From DASPOJ01 sp049790315 (GTDB taxonomy: Bacteria; Acidobacteriota; Terriglobia; Acidiferrales; UBA7541), in the NCBI GenBank assembly GCA_049790315.1, contig JBAQYV010000059.1, positions 31,795 to 95,794 on the forward strand: 64,000 nt of DNA, written 5' to 3'. Positions 16,768 to 25,730 of this stretch are shown piece by piece (position 1 is the stretch's first letter; each line of letters starts with the position of its first letter). Both the position numbers and the translations under genes were made by a program. Below the pieces are notes generated by a model, which worked only from the letters and a program-made list of their open reading frames with translations, made no database searches and was not told where the DNA came from.

Positions 16768-18322
16768 AGGCTCGCCGCACTCGACGCTGACGACGCTTGC
16801 GTCGTCACTTTCGGCTACGCTCGCGGCCGCGCTTTTTCTTTTTGGGTGTTCCGGCGCGCCGCATCCCGCGCCGGGCGACGTCACATTCGTGATCGAATCG
16901 ATGCCGGCGAATCTCGATCCGCGCATCGGGACCGACTTTGCTTCCGAGCGCCTGGACGGCCTGCTTTTTGACAGCCTCGTGCAGCGCGATGCGCAAATGA
17001 ATGTCGCACCCGATCTTGCCGCAAGCTGGGAGCAACCTGACCCCACGACGTACGTTTTCCATCTGCGACACGATGTTCGCTTTCACGATGGAAGAGCGCT
17101 CACGTCCGCGGACGTGAAATTCACATTTGATTCGATCATCAGCGGCGCGATCACGACTTCCAAGCGCGGCGCCTTTAAGTCCGTCACCGCGATCGAGACG
17201 CCTGATCCCTACACCGTAATCGTTCGCATGAGTTCAATCTCGACATCGTTCCTGTGGGATATTTCACGGCCGGCCGTCGGCATCGTGCCGCAAGGCGCGG
17301 GCACCGGCTTCGCGCAGCATCCGATCGGCACCGGTCCATTTCGCTTTGAAAGTTCGGCGCAGGACGACAATGTAGTTTTCGCGCGCAATCCCGATTATTT
17401 CGGCGGCGCTCCGCAAATCAACGAAGTTCATTTCCGCATCGTGCCCGACGCGATCGTGCGCGCGCTTGAGCTGCGCAAAGGCACGGCCGATCTTGAGATG
17501 ACTTCCCTCTCGCCGGACATGGTTCCCGTGCTGGCGCGCAATTCCGGAATCGCCGTCACCGAGGAACCCGGCACAAATTATCAGTACCTGGCATTCAATT
17601 TCGACAATTCGGTCCTCGCGCATCGTGAAGTGCGCCAAGCCCTGGCCTATGCGACCGATCGCGCCTCGATCGTTCAATATTTACTGCGCGGCCAGGCTCG
17701 GCTAGCTGACGGATTGCTTCCACCGGGCAATTGGGCCGCGGCTCCAAACCTTCCAACCTATCCGTACGATCCCGCGCGCGCCGAACAATTGCTTGACGCC
17801 GCCGGTTTTCCGCGCCGCGCCAACATGGGCGGCATCCGCCTGCAATTGACGCTGAAAACTTCAACCGAGGAGAGCGCGCGTCTGCTCGGCGAAGTGCTGC
17901 GCGAACAATGGCGCAAAGTGGGAGTCGACCTCGAACTTCGTACGCTCGAATTCGGCACCTTGTATTCGGACATCACGCAAGGAAATTTCGAGATGTATAC
18001 GCTGCGCTGGATTGGCGTGAATAATGATCCCAGCGTTTTCCAGTTCGCGTTTGAATCCGATCACATGCCGCCGGCCGGCGCCAATCGCGGACATTACCGC
18101 AATCCGCAATTGGACGCGCTGGTGGCCCAAGCGAGCGCCGAGCCGGACATCGAGAAGCGCAAAGCACTCTACATTCAGGTCCAACGGATTATCGCCGAAG
18201 ATCTGCCCTACATCAGTCTGTGGTTCACGGACAATATTTGCGTGCACCGCACGCGTATTACCGGCATCGAGCTTTCGCCCGCCGGCAATTACGACTTCCT
18301 GTGCGCGATCCGCGCGAATTAA
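16745..18322 (+). CDS. ABC transporter substrate-binding lipoprotein, peptide/nickel family (SBP_bac_5)
   Basis: Periplasm-facing binding protein of 525 residues, cluster C (DppA/OppA-like). It has a signal peptide with a lipobox (LFLFGC, Cys about 33), the family motif DPRIGTDFASERL, PDLAASWEQPDPTTYVFHLR and the VRFHDGRALTSADVKFTFDSI region, then PVGIVPQGAG and RQALAYATDRASIV. ATG 16745 overlaps the end of anmK by 23 bases. No permease or ATPase genes lie next to it, so it is either an orphan binding protein or works with a transporter encoded elsewhere. The ligand may be peptides or muropeptides. Confidence 0.9.
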   Translation: MRQPEKYRGSPHSTLTTLASSLSATLAAALFLFGCSGAPHPAPGDVTFVIESMPANLDPRIGTDFASERLDGLLFDSLVQRDAQMNVAPDLAASWEQPDPTTYVFHLRHDVRFHDGRALTSADVKFTFDSIISGAITTSKRGAFKSVTAIETPDPYTVIVRMSSISTSFLWDISRPAVGIVPQGAGTGFAQHPIGTGPFRFESSAQDDNVVFARNPDYFGGAPQINEVHFRIVPDAIVRALELRKGTADLEMTSLSPDMVPVLARNSGIAVTEEPGTNYQYLAFNFDNSVLAHREVRQALAYATDRASIVQYLLRGQARLADGLLPPGNWAAAPNLPTYPYDPARAEQLLDAAGFPRRANMGGIRLQLTLKTSTEESARLLGEVLREQWRKVGVDLELRTLEFGTLYSDITQGNFEMYTLRWIGVNNDPSVFQFAFESDHMPPAGANRGHYRNPQLDALVAQASAEPDIEKRKALYIQVQRIIAEDLPYISLWFTDNICVHRTRITGIELSPAGNYDFLCAIRAN

Positions 18323-18391
18323 AGTTTAATCGTCAAAGATTGCGGTCTGGAAAAAATGGCCACCGAGATTGCGGCGCGAAAAAAACGCCAC

Positions 18392-19027
18392 CTATGCCAG
18401 CGCGTCGCGAATTTCGCTTTCGGGGAATAAACCTTCGCGGATCAGATGCCATCCATCCGCGGTCAATGCGACGATCGTGGACGCCAATCCTACGCCGGTC
18501 TCGCCGGCATCGAGCACGAGGGGAAGGCGATCGCCCAGCTGCTCCATCAATTCGGCGCCGCTTGAACACGAAGGCGAGCCCGAAAGATTCGCGCTCGTAC
18601 CGGTGACGGGCCCTTCGGCCTGCTCGATCAGCGCGCAAGCCACGCGCGAATTCGGCCAGCGCAAGGCCACTCTACCGGTATTTCCTGTGACCTTCAGCGG
18701 CAAGCGATGCGAAGCTTCGACCACCAGCGTCATGGCGCCGGGCCAGAATTTCTCCGCGAGCTTCATAAAATTCGGAGAAAGATCGCGCGAGAGCGATTCG
18801 GCCTGCTTCAGCGAATTCACCAGTATCGGCAATGCGCGATTCTCGGGTCTGCCCTTCACGCGATAAATCTGCTCGACCGCCGCAAGATTGAACGGATCGC
18901 TAGCTAAACCGTAAAACGTATCGGTGGGGATGCCGACTACTTTTCCCTTGTGAATGAGTTCCGCGGCGTAGCGAATCGCACTCGGGTCAGGCGAATCGCA
19001 TGAAACTCTCAGCAGCTCTGCCCGCAA
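18392..19027 (-). CDS. Sua5/YciO/YrdC-family protein, probable threonylcarbamoyl-AMP synthase
   Basis: Makes threonylcarbamoyl-AMP from Thr, bicarbonate and ATP for t6A37 of ANN-decoding tRNAs. The YrdC domain is complete: KGKVVGIPTDTFYGLASDP, the KGRPENRALPILV motif (family KxRxxxKPL, here with Asn-Arg-Ala), FWPGAMTLV, and GPVTGTSANLSG. The protein has about 211 residues from TTG 19027, which has GAGG nine bases upstream. The open frame extends to 19135, but that stretch contains a strong GC hairpin and no conserved sequence. There is no Sua5 C-terminal domain, so it is the short TsaC-like form. Confidence 0.88.
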   Translation of the reverse strand: MRAELLRVSCDSPDPSAIRYAAELIHKGKVVGIPTDTFYGLASDPFNLAAVEQIYRVKGRPENRALPILVNSLKQAESLSRDLSPNFMKLAEKFWPGAMTLVVEASHRLPLKVTGNTGRVALRWPNSRVACALIEQAEGPVTGTSANLSGSPSCSSGAELMEQLGDRLPLVLDAGETGVGLASTIVALTADGWHLIREGLFPESEIRDALA

Positions 19028-19047
19028 AGTGATCTCGCCTCTAGGCC

Positions 19048-19082
19048 TCGGCGCCTTCCCTCGCTGTTGCAAAGGGCGCCGA
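19048..19082. other. Inverted repeat upstream of the YrdC-family gene
   Basis: TCGGCGCC (19048-19055) is repeated inverted as GGCGCCGA (19075-19082), and one or two extra pairs extend the stem. It lies 20-55 bases upstream of the chosen TTG start at 19027. It could be an operator or an mRNA hairpin; nothing identifies a binding protein. Confidence 0.35.
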
Positions 19083-19271
19083 CGACAGGATGGCCGGAAA
19101 GGCCTTTTGTTTTCAGCAACGTACCACAACGGCACGTCGCGTGCAACCGGCGAGCGCGCTCAGGTCTCCTCCGGAGCTGACGAATAAGCTCCACAAACCG
19201 ATTCCCGGCTCTTCCTTCACGCGCCTGCGCCTTCTTTGACCCGCGCCGGGCCGTTTGCTAGTCTCGTCGCC

Positions 19272-20180
19272 ATGAGGCCCGCAAACCGCACAAACCGGCC
19301 GCGAGCGGGCGCGGACAAGAGCGCGTCGGCGGAGATCATTTCCAGCCGTGAAAATCGCTCACTGAAGCGCTTTCGCGCGGCGCTGCACGGCGCCGATTCC
19401 GGGGCCGACACCGCAATCGGCGTTGAAGGACCCCACCTGGTGGAGGCGGCTCTCGGCTCCGGCGCGCGCGTAGAATCAATCCTCGTTTCAACTTCCGGGG
19501 AGCGGCATCTCGCACATCTGCGAAACAAAATTCCTGCCGACACCTCGATCCTGCGCACCAGCGATCGCCTCTTTGACGGCGTTGCCGCAACCGAGGCGCC
19601 TCAGGGCATCGCCGCGCTCGTGCATCCGCAAGAATCGAGCTTCGACGACATCACGCGCGGATGCCCGATAATTGTGGTGCTCGCCGGTGTACAGGATCCG
19701 GGTAACGTCGGCACAATTCTGCGCACTGCGGAAGCCATGGGCGCGACCGCGGCCGCCACCTGCGCGGTGGAAGGTGTCGGCACGTCGAATCCGCGCGCAC
19801 CGAAAGCCTTGCGTGCTTCGGCGGGCGCGGCGCTGCGAATGCCGCTGATTCGCGGGGCAGCCGCCGCGACGTTGATGCTCCAATTGCGCGTTGCCGGCAT
19901 CACAAGTTATGCGGCCTGCCCTCGCGCGAATGAAAGTGGCGCGATTGAAGGCATCGCCGCGGCGCTGCGGCCTTGGGAATTAGATTGGAAATGCCCAGTC
20001 GCGCTGTGGATCGGGAACGAAGGCGCGGGTTTACCTCGCGACATCGCGCGTTCGGCCGACGCGCGCGTCACGATTCCTCATGCGTCGGGCGAGGCGGGCG
20101 CCGTTGAATCACTGAACGCCGCGGCCGCCGCGACCATCCTATTGTATGAAGCGGCCCGGCAACGCGGCATCTTATCCTGA
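19272..20180 (+). CDS. SpoU/TrmH-family RNA 2'-O-methyltransferase
   Basis: S-adenosylmethionine-dependent ribose methyltransferase of the SPOUT class, 302 residues from ATG 19272. The N-terminal substrate-binding domain (about 30-130) has the GPHLVEAAL helix of RlmB-like enzymes. The catalytic domain has motif 1 VQDPGNVGTILRTAEA (Asn and Arg), motif 2 LWIGNEGAGLPRD and motif 3 ESLNAAAAATILLYE, which form the knotted cofactor site. The target is probably 23S rRNA, but site specificity cannot be read from sequence. It is followed closely by rarA (37 bases). Confidence 0.92.
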   Translation: MRPANRTNRPRAGADKSASAEIISSRENRSLKRFRAALHGADSGADTAIGVEGPHLVEAALGSGARVESILVSTSGERHLAHLRNKIPADTSILRTSDRLFDGVAATEAPQGIAALVHPQESSFDDITRGCPIIVVLAGVQDPGNVGTILRTAEAMGATAAATCAVEGVGTSNPRAPKALRASAGAALRMPLIRGAAAATLMLQLRVAGITSYAACPRANESGAIEGIAAALRPWELDWKCPVALWIGNEGAGLPRDIARSADARVTIPHASGEAGAVESLNAAAAATILLYEAARQRGILS

Positions 20181-20217
20181 CGCGACATCGCAACGCCGCG
20201 GCACGCATCCAACATCC

Positions 20218-21564
20218 ATGAGCTTGTTCGCACAACCCGGACCGATTCAAGACGATCAAGCCGCCGATCGTCCACTCGCAGAGCGCATGCGTCCGCGCAC
20301 GCTCGAGGAATTCATCGGTCAGGAAGCTCTGCTCGGCCCCGGCAAGCCGCTGCGCACGCAAATCGAACGCGACGAAATCGGCTCCATGATTCTGTGGGGT
20401 CCGCCGGGTTGCGGCAAGACGACGCTGGCTCGCTTGATCGCGCGGCTCACGCGCTCGGAATTCATCGCCTTCAGCGCCGTGCTTTCAGGCATCGCCGAAA
20501 TCAAGCGCGTGATGGCCGAAGCCGAGCGCGCGTTTCGCTCGGGCCGGCGCACCATCGTTTTCATCGACGAAGTACATCGCTTCAACAAAGCCCAGCAAGA
20601 TGCATTCCTGCCTTACGTGGAATCCGGCAGCATCGTTCTGATCGGCGCAACCACGGAGAACCCTTCCTTTGAGGTGATCGCGCCGCTGCTTTCGCGTACG
20701 AAAGTGTATGTGATGGCCGCGCTCTCGACGCCGCAGATCGTCGCGCTACTCTCGCGCGCTCTCGCCGACACCGAGCGCGGCTTGGGCCGCGAGCGCGCCG
20801 AAGCTTCCGGCGACGTCCTCGAGCGCATCGCCACATTTTCCGGCGGCGATGCGCGCGCCGCGTACAACACGCTCGAAGCCGCCGTCCGCGCCACCACTTC
20901 GGACGCATCGGGTAAAAAACTGCTCACCGACGATCTGCTCGCCGACATTTTGCAGCGAAAAGTCTTGCTCTACGACAAGGCCGGCGAAGAGCACTACAAC
21001 ATTATTTCCGCGTTGCACAAATCCGTGCGCAATTCCGATCCCGATGCCACTCTTTATTGGTTGGCGCGCATGCTCGAAGCCGGCGAAGATCCGATGTACA
21101 TCGCGCGTCGCATGGTGCGCATGGCGAGTGAAGATATCGGCCTCGCCGAGCCCGGCGCTCTGGCCGTGACGATCGCCGCCATGCAGGCCGTGGATTTTCT
21201 CGGCATGCCCGAAGGAAATCTGGCTCTCGCGCAAGCGGCGGTCTACTTGTCGCTCGCGCCGAAATCGAACGCCATCTACACTGGCTATGGCGCCGCGGCC
21301 GCGGACATCGCCCAGACTCGCACGGAGCCTGTGCCCCTCCACTTGCGCAACGCCGTAACCGGCCTGATGAAAAATATCGGCTACGGCAACGACTATCAGT
21401 ACGCGCACAAATTCGAGGACGCGATCACCGGCATGACTTGCCTGCCCGAAAGTTTGGCCGGCCGGCAATACTATCTGCCCACCGATCGCGGCTTTGAGCA
21501 GCGGCTCAGGCAACGCATAGAGGAGATCCGGCGCATCCAAGCAAACAGAAAGGTCACGCCATAA
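20218..21564 (+). CDS. rarA: Replication-associated recombination protein RarA/MgsA (AAA+ ATPase)
   Basis: Clamp-loader-related AAA+ ATPase that acts at stalled forks with SSB, 448 residues from ATG 20218. It has RPRTLEEFIGQEALLGPGKPL, Walker A GPPGCGKTTLA, Walker B FIDEVHRFNKAQQDAFLP, sensor 1 GATTENPSFE, and the C-terminal helical and MgsA tetramerisation domains (SALHKSVRNSDPDATLYWLARM). The length is typical. An in-frame upstream ATG at 20146 falls inside the methyltransferase gene and is not needed. Confidence 0.95.
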   Translation: MSLFAQPGPIQDDQAADRPLAERMRPRTLEEFIGQEALLGPGKPLRTQIERDEIGSMILWGPPGCGKTTLARLIARLTRSEFIAFSAVLSGIAEIKRVMAEAERAFRSGRRTIVFIDEVHRFNKAQQDAFLPYVESGSIVLIGATTENPSFEVIAPLLSRTKVYVMAALSTPQIVALLSRALADTERGLGRERAEASGDVLERIATFSGGDARAAYNTLEAAVRATTSDASGKKLLTDDLLADILQRKVLLYDKAGEEHYNIISALHKSVRNSDPDATLYWLARMLEAGEDPMYIARRMVRMASEDIGLAEPGALAVTIAAMQAVDFLGMPEGNLALAQAAVYLSLAPKSNAIYTGYGAAAADIAQTRTEPVPLHLRNAVTGLMKNIGYGNDYQYAHKFEDAITGMTCLPESLAGRQYYLPTDRGFEQRLRQRIEEIRRIQANRKVTP

Positions 21565-21570
21565 AATAGC

Positions 21571-22779
21571 GTGCTCGCGAAGTTCCCATCTCGAATCGCT
21601 CATCCGCACGCGAATGATCGCGTCCCGGCGCGCATCTGCCGCGCCTTGGCATCGCTAATTCCGGCGCCAGCGCTGGTGCGGGCCATTATCGTCGCGTCGC
21701 TATGCGCGCTCGCCGCGCCCTTCGCCCTGCGCGCGCAGGACAAACCGGATCTTCGCGTGGAGGACGATTGCGTCGTGATGGCCTATGCGCCCGACGGCCG
21801 CATCGCCTATTCCGTCGAGCACATGTTTCACGTGAAAAAAATCGTCTACGAGCGCGACGACATCTGGATCGTCACGCCGCAAGGATCGAAGCGCCATATC
21901 GTCGACGGAGAAAAATTCGCGCGCGGCCCCGCGCCCTTCAGTTACAAAGTTGACGCGCTCGCTTGGTCGCTCGATGGCAAGCAGCTCACCGCGCAATTCA
22001 CCACCAATAAACTGACGGACGCGAAAGGCAAGGCCCTGCCGACCACGGAGACGCTGTTGCTCAACGATTCCGGCGGCGAGATCGCTGTCTCCGGCGGCGA
22101 CAGCTTGGTGCCCGCTGCCAGCAACGCCGTTTGGCTTACCGACGACGCCACCGTTGCCTTTCTCGCTGACCCGGCGCCGCCAGGCATATTCCATTCGATC
22201 AGCGAAGTCGTGCCCGCCTCCGGCAAGACAACGCCACTTTTCCCCGATCACGGATTCGCCGCCGTTGCCTGGGACCAGCACTCGAACGGTGGAATCGCGA
22301 TCGAGAACAGCACCGCGCGCAACGTCTCCGCACAGCTCGTTTCCCTGGATCTCGAGCACCAGAAGATTCGCGACCTCGCGCCCATCGAAGGTTACGCCGG
22401 CGGCCTGACGATTTCGCCCTCGGGGCGTTACGTGTCTTACTTCATCGATCCCGAAGTGATTGAAGTGCGCGATTTGTCGGACCCGCGCCGCGTCGGCCGC
22501 GCTCACGTCGCGTTTGGAAAGTATTTCTGGTCCGCGAACGAATCGCGCATTCTGCTGAAGCGCGGCGAAGACAAGCAGCAGTCCGATCTAGTTTGGGTTG
22601 CGCTGCCGCCGCTGGCCGTGCCGCCCGCGGGCCAGGAACCTTCGATGACCGAGCCGAATCCGCACCCGATTTTTCACGATCTTGAATATCCTAATTTCGC
22701 CATCTCGCCCGACGGCCACTCCATCGCGGTAATTGAGTTCGGCCGCGGCTGGCTGCTCGTGTATCCGCTTCCTGAATGA
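21571..22779 (+). CDS. Secreted beta-propeller protein of unknown function
   Basis: A 402-residue protein with an N-terminal export signal (hydrophobic segment about 35-54, then RAQD), followed by WD40/TolB-like blades. Recurrent motifs are of the form YAPDGRIAYS, ALAWSLDGKQL, SPSGRYVSYF and SPDGHSIAVIEF. No enzyme motif is evident. It starts with GTG at 21571, seven bases after rarA, so it is probably co-transcribed; a more downstream start is possible because the first 30 residues are not typical of a signal peptide. I do not recognise a named family. The role may be in periplasmic protein interaction. Confidence 0.7.
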   Translation: MLAKFPSRIAHPHANDRVPARICRALASLIPAPALVRAIIVASLCALAAPFALRAQDKPDLRVEDDCVVMAYAPDGRIAYSVEHMFHVKKIVYERDDIWIVTPQGSKRHIVDGEKFARGPAPFSYKVDALAWSLDGKQLTAQFTTNKLTDAKGKALPTTETLLLNDSGGEIAVSGGDSLVPAASNAVWLTDDATVAFLADPAPPGIFHSISEVVPASGKTTPLFPDHGFAAVAWDQHSNGGIAIENSTARNVSAQLVSLDLEHQKIRDLAPIEGYAGGLTISPSGRYVSYFIDPEVIEVRDLSDPRRVGRAHVAFGKYFWSANESRILLKRGEDKQQSDLVWVALPPLAVPPAGQEPSMTEPNPHPIFHDLEYPNFAISPDGHSIAVIEFGRGWLLVYPLPE

Positions 22780-22836
22780 AATCGTCCTAATGGGAAATAT
22801 TTGCGCGGGTTGAATCCAGACGCGAGAAACGCGTAA

Positions 22837-24627
22837 CTATTTCTTGCGCTTCGGCTGAGCCGGTGGACGCGCCGCCGCTCCAGGCTTCGGCCGCAGCGCC
22901 GCCAGAAATTTATCGAGCGGCAACGTATTGATGACATCTTTCTTCTCGAGCCAACCGCGCCGGGCCATCGAAACGCCGTAATGCATCGCCCCAAGCCCGC
23001 GCGTCGAATGCGCATCCGTCGAGATTACGACCCGCACGCCCCGCTCCTTGGCCATTCGTAAATACACGTCCTTCAAATCGAGCCGCTCCGGCGCCGCGTT
23101 GCATTCCACCACCACGCTCTGGCGTTTCGCCGCTTCCAGAATTTTGTCGAAATCATATTCAAACGCGTCGCGCCGCAGCAGTAAACGGCCGGTTGGATGA
23201 GCGATGATCTGCGTGTACGGATTCTCGATCGCCGCGAGCATTCGATCGGTCATCGCCGCGCGCTCCATATTCATGTAGGAGTGCACGGAAGCCACGACCA
23301 CATCCAGTTGCGCCAGCACATCGTTGGAAAGATCGAGAGTCCCATCCTTGCGAATATCCACTTCGATTCCCGCGAGCAACCGGATTCCGTCCACACGATT
23401 GTTCGCGTCATGTATCTTTCTGATTTGCTCCAGCGTGCGCCGCTCATCCATTCCATTCGCCACGGTCACGGCCTGGCTGTGATCAGTCAGCGCGATGTAT
23501 TCATAGCCGAGCGCGTGCGCGGCGCCGCCCATTTCTTCAATCGAATTTGTGCCATCGCTTGCTGTCGTGTGCATCTGCAAATCGCCGCGCATATCGGCAA
23601 GCTCGATCAGCTTTGGCAAACGGTGTTCCGCCGCCGCGTCGATCTCGCCGGTGTTCTCGCGCATCTCCGGCGGGATCCAATCGAGCTTCAGCTTCGCGTA
23701 CACTTCCTCTTCCGTCGCACCCGCCACGCGGCGCTCGCCTTCCAGCGTAGCCAGCGCGTATTCGTTCAGCGTGTAGCCCATCTTGTTCGCGCGGCCGCGC
23801 AGCGTGACGTTGTGTTCCTTCGATCCCGTAAAATAAATCATCGCCGCGCCGAAATTGTTCTTTTCGAGCAGCCGCACGTCCACCTGCATTCCGCTCGTCA
23901 GCCGCATGCTCACTTTATTTTCTCCGCGCGCCAACGTCTCCTCGATTCCCGGGAATTTCAGTATGTGATCTTCGGCGGCGTCGATATTCTTCCGCGAATA
24001 CTGCCCCTTCGCGAAAGTTACCAGCAGATCGAGATCGCCCACCGTCTCTCGCGCGCGCCGCAGTGAACCAGCCGCCGTCACGGATTCCACCTTCGCGCCA
24101 AGCTGACCAATATATTCAATCAGCTTGTCCGCCGCGGCCTGCGCCTGGTTAATCAGAAACCGCCCGGAAGCGCGCTTGAACACTTCTACGGCCTTCAGAA
24201 TATTCTGCTCGCTCTTCTCTCCGAAGCCGGCAAGATCGCGCAGCTTGCCCGATCGCGCCAGTTGCTCCATCTGTTCGACGGTCCCGGTCTTAAAGTTTTT
24301 CCAGAGCAGCGCGACTTTCTTTGGACCCAGCGATTGCAGCGTCAGCAAATCGAGAATCGTCGGAGGATATTTCTTCAGCAGTTTCTTGCGCAGCGAATAA
24401 TCGCCCGTCTTCAGAATTTCCTGAATGTGTTCGGCCATGCGTTCGCCGATGCCTGGCAGCTCCTGAAGTCGTTTGGGATTGGCGGCCAGCTCCACGACGG
24501 ATTCGTGCAGAGAATCCAGCAACTCGGCCACTCGCTCGTAACTGCGGTATCGCCCGATGATCGCGCCGTCGATTTCGAGCAGGCTGGCGGTTTCGCGCAA
24601 TATTCGGGCGACGTCGCGATTTTCCAT
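22837..24627 (-). CDS. polX: DNA polymerase X family protein with PHP domain
   Basis: Gap-filling repair polymerase with a C-terminal PHP phosphoesterase/exonuclease, 596 residues. The N-terminal 8-kDa and fingers helices (1-150) contain two helix-hairpin-helix motifs (LPGIGERMAEHI, LAGFGEKSEQNI). The nucleotidyltransferase core has GSLRRARETVGDLDLLV (two catalytic Asp) and the third Asp in MQVDVRLL. The PHP domain begins at about 342 with GDLQMHTTASDG, where the usual first metal His is Gln, then ALTDHS, LAGIEVDI, VVASVHS, IAHPTGR and VVISTDAHS. The tail is Pro/Lys-rich. It lies ten bases behind the deoxyhypusine-synthase-like gene. Confidence 0.94.
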   Translation of the reverse strand: MENRDVARILRETASLLEIDGAIIGRYRSYERVAELLDSLHESVVELAANPKRLQELPGIGERMAEHIQEILKTGDYSLRKKLLKKYPPTILDLLTLQSLGPKKVALLWKNFKTGTVEQMEQLARSGKLRDLAGFGEKSEQNILKAVEVFKRASGRFLINQAQAAADKLIEYIGQLGAKVESVTAAGSLRRARETVGDLDLLVTFAKGQYSRKNIDAAEDHILKFPGIEETLARGENKVSMRLTSGMQVDVRLLEKNNFGAAMIYFTGSKEHNVTLRGRANKMGYTLNEYALATLEGERRVAGATEEEVYAKLKLDWIPPEMRENTGEIDAAAEHRLPKLIELADMRGDLQMHTTASDGTNSIEEMGGAAHALGYEYIALTDHSQAVTVANGMDERRTLEQIRKIHDANNRVDGIRLLAGIEVDIRKDGTLDLSNDVLAQLDVVVASVHSYMNMERAAMTDRMLAAIENPYTQIIAHPTGRLLLRRDAFEYDFDKILEAAKRQSVVVECNAAPERLDLKDVYLRMAKERGVRVVISTDAHSTRGLGAMHYGVSMARRGWLEKKDVINTLPLDKFLAALRPKPGAAARPPAQPKRKK

Positions 24628-24637
24628 GGGAGTGGGA

Positions 24638-25612
24638 TTACTGGCCCAAAATGTGGGCGAACATCAGCGGCGCGATAATGGAAGCGTCGGATTCAATTAC
24701 AAAGCGCGGCGTATCGATTTCGAGTTTGCCCCACGTAATCTTCTCGTTGGGCACTGCGCCGCTGTAAGAACCATAAGATGTCGTGCTGTCGGAAATCTGG
24801 CAGAAATAGCCCCACTTGCGCACCGGTTCGCGCAAATCCTGCTCGATCAACGGCACAACGCATATCGGAAAATCCCCGGCGATTCCGCCGCCGATTTGGA
24901 AAAAGCCGATCGAACTTTTCGCGGTCGTCGCTCGATACCAGTCGATCAGCGCCGCCATCTGCTCCACTCCCGCCTTCACAACGCCGAAACCCGACAGGTC
25001 GCCGCGAATCACGTTGGCCACGAAAATATTCCCGAGCGTCGAATCCTCCCAGCCAGGTGTGAAAATCGGCAGATTGCGCTCGCACGCGGCGATGATCCAG
25101 GAATCTTTCGGATCGATCTGAAAATATTCTTTGATCATGCCGCTGCGAATCAATTCATACATATACTCGTACGGAAAATATCGCTTCCCCTCTTTGTCCG
25201 CGCGCTGCCAAAGCTTCAGCACCTGGCGCTCGATGCGCCGCATGGCTTCTTCTTCCGGAATACAGGTGTCCGTTACGCGATTCATGCCGCGCTCGCGCAG
25301 CGCCACTTCTTCCGCGTCGCTCAAATTGCGATAGTTCGGTACGCGCTTGTAATAATCGTGCGCGACCAAATTGAAAATGTCTTCTTCGAGGTTCGCGCCC
25401 GTGGTGCAAATCGCGTGCAGTTTTTCCTGGCGGATCATTTCCGCGAGTGAGAGGCCGAGTTCGGCCGTGCTCATCGCGCCGGCCATCGCGAGAAACATTT
25501 TACCGCCCGACGCCAGATGCGCTGTGTACGCGTGCGCGGCTTCGCGAACCACGGCCGCGTTGAAATGCCGAAAGTTATGATCGACGAATTGGCGGATGCT
25601 CATGCGCTCCAT
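24638..25612 (-). CDS. Deoxyhypusine synthase-like protein (possible homospermidine synthase)
   Basis: A 324-residue NAD-dependent Rossmann enzyme of the deoxyhypusine-synthase family. Visible features are GGKMFLAMAGAMSTAELG, TTGANLEEDIFN, IFTPGWEDSTLGN, IGFFQIGGG, and the catalytic lysine region NEKITWGKLEID (Lys296, matching the active-site Lys of eukaryotic SWGKI). Bacteria lack eIF5A, and bacterial homologues studied so far act in polyamine synthesis, notably as homospermidine synthases, so that is the best guess. It is in an operon with polX. The window also contains a pyruvoyl arginine decarboxylase gene (57493-58050), consistent with a polyamine route. Confidence 0.88.
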   Translation of the reverse strand: MERMSIRQFVDHNFRHFNAAVVREAAHAYTAHLASGGKMFLAMAGAMSTAELGLSLAEMIRQEKLHAICTTGANLEEDIFNLVAHDYYKRVPNYRNLSDAEEVALRERGMNRVTDTCIPEEEAMRRIERQVLKLWQRADKEGKRYFPYEYMYELIRSGMIKEYFQIDPKDSWIIAACERNLPIFTPGWEDSTLGNIFVANVIRGDLSGFGVVKAGVEQMAALIDWYRATTAKSSIGFFQIGGGIAGDFPICVVPLIEQDLREPVRKWGYFCQISDSTTSYGSYSGAVPNEKITWGKLEIDTPRFVIESDASIIAPLMFAHILGQ

Positions 25613-25730
25613 CTTCGCACCGGAAGATTTTCAGCGGTGCGCTTTGCAGGCATCGTATTCCAGCCGCGCGCATGTTTCAAGAAGAACGGAGAATTAAATT
25701 TGTCACGCGCGCGGAACGCTCCGGGCAAGT

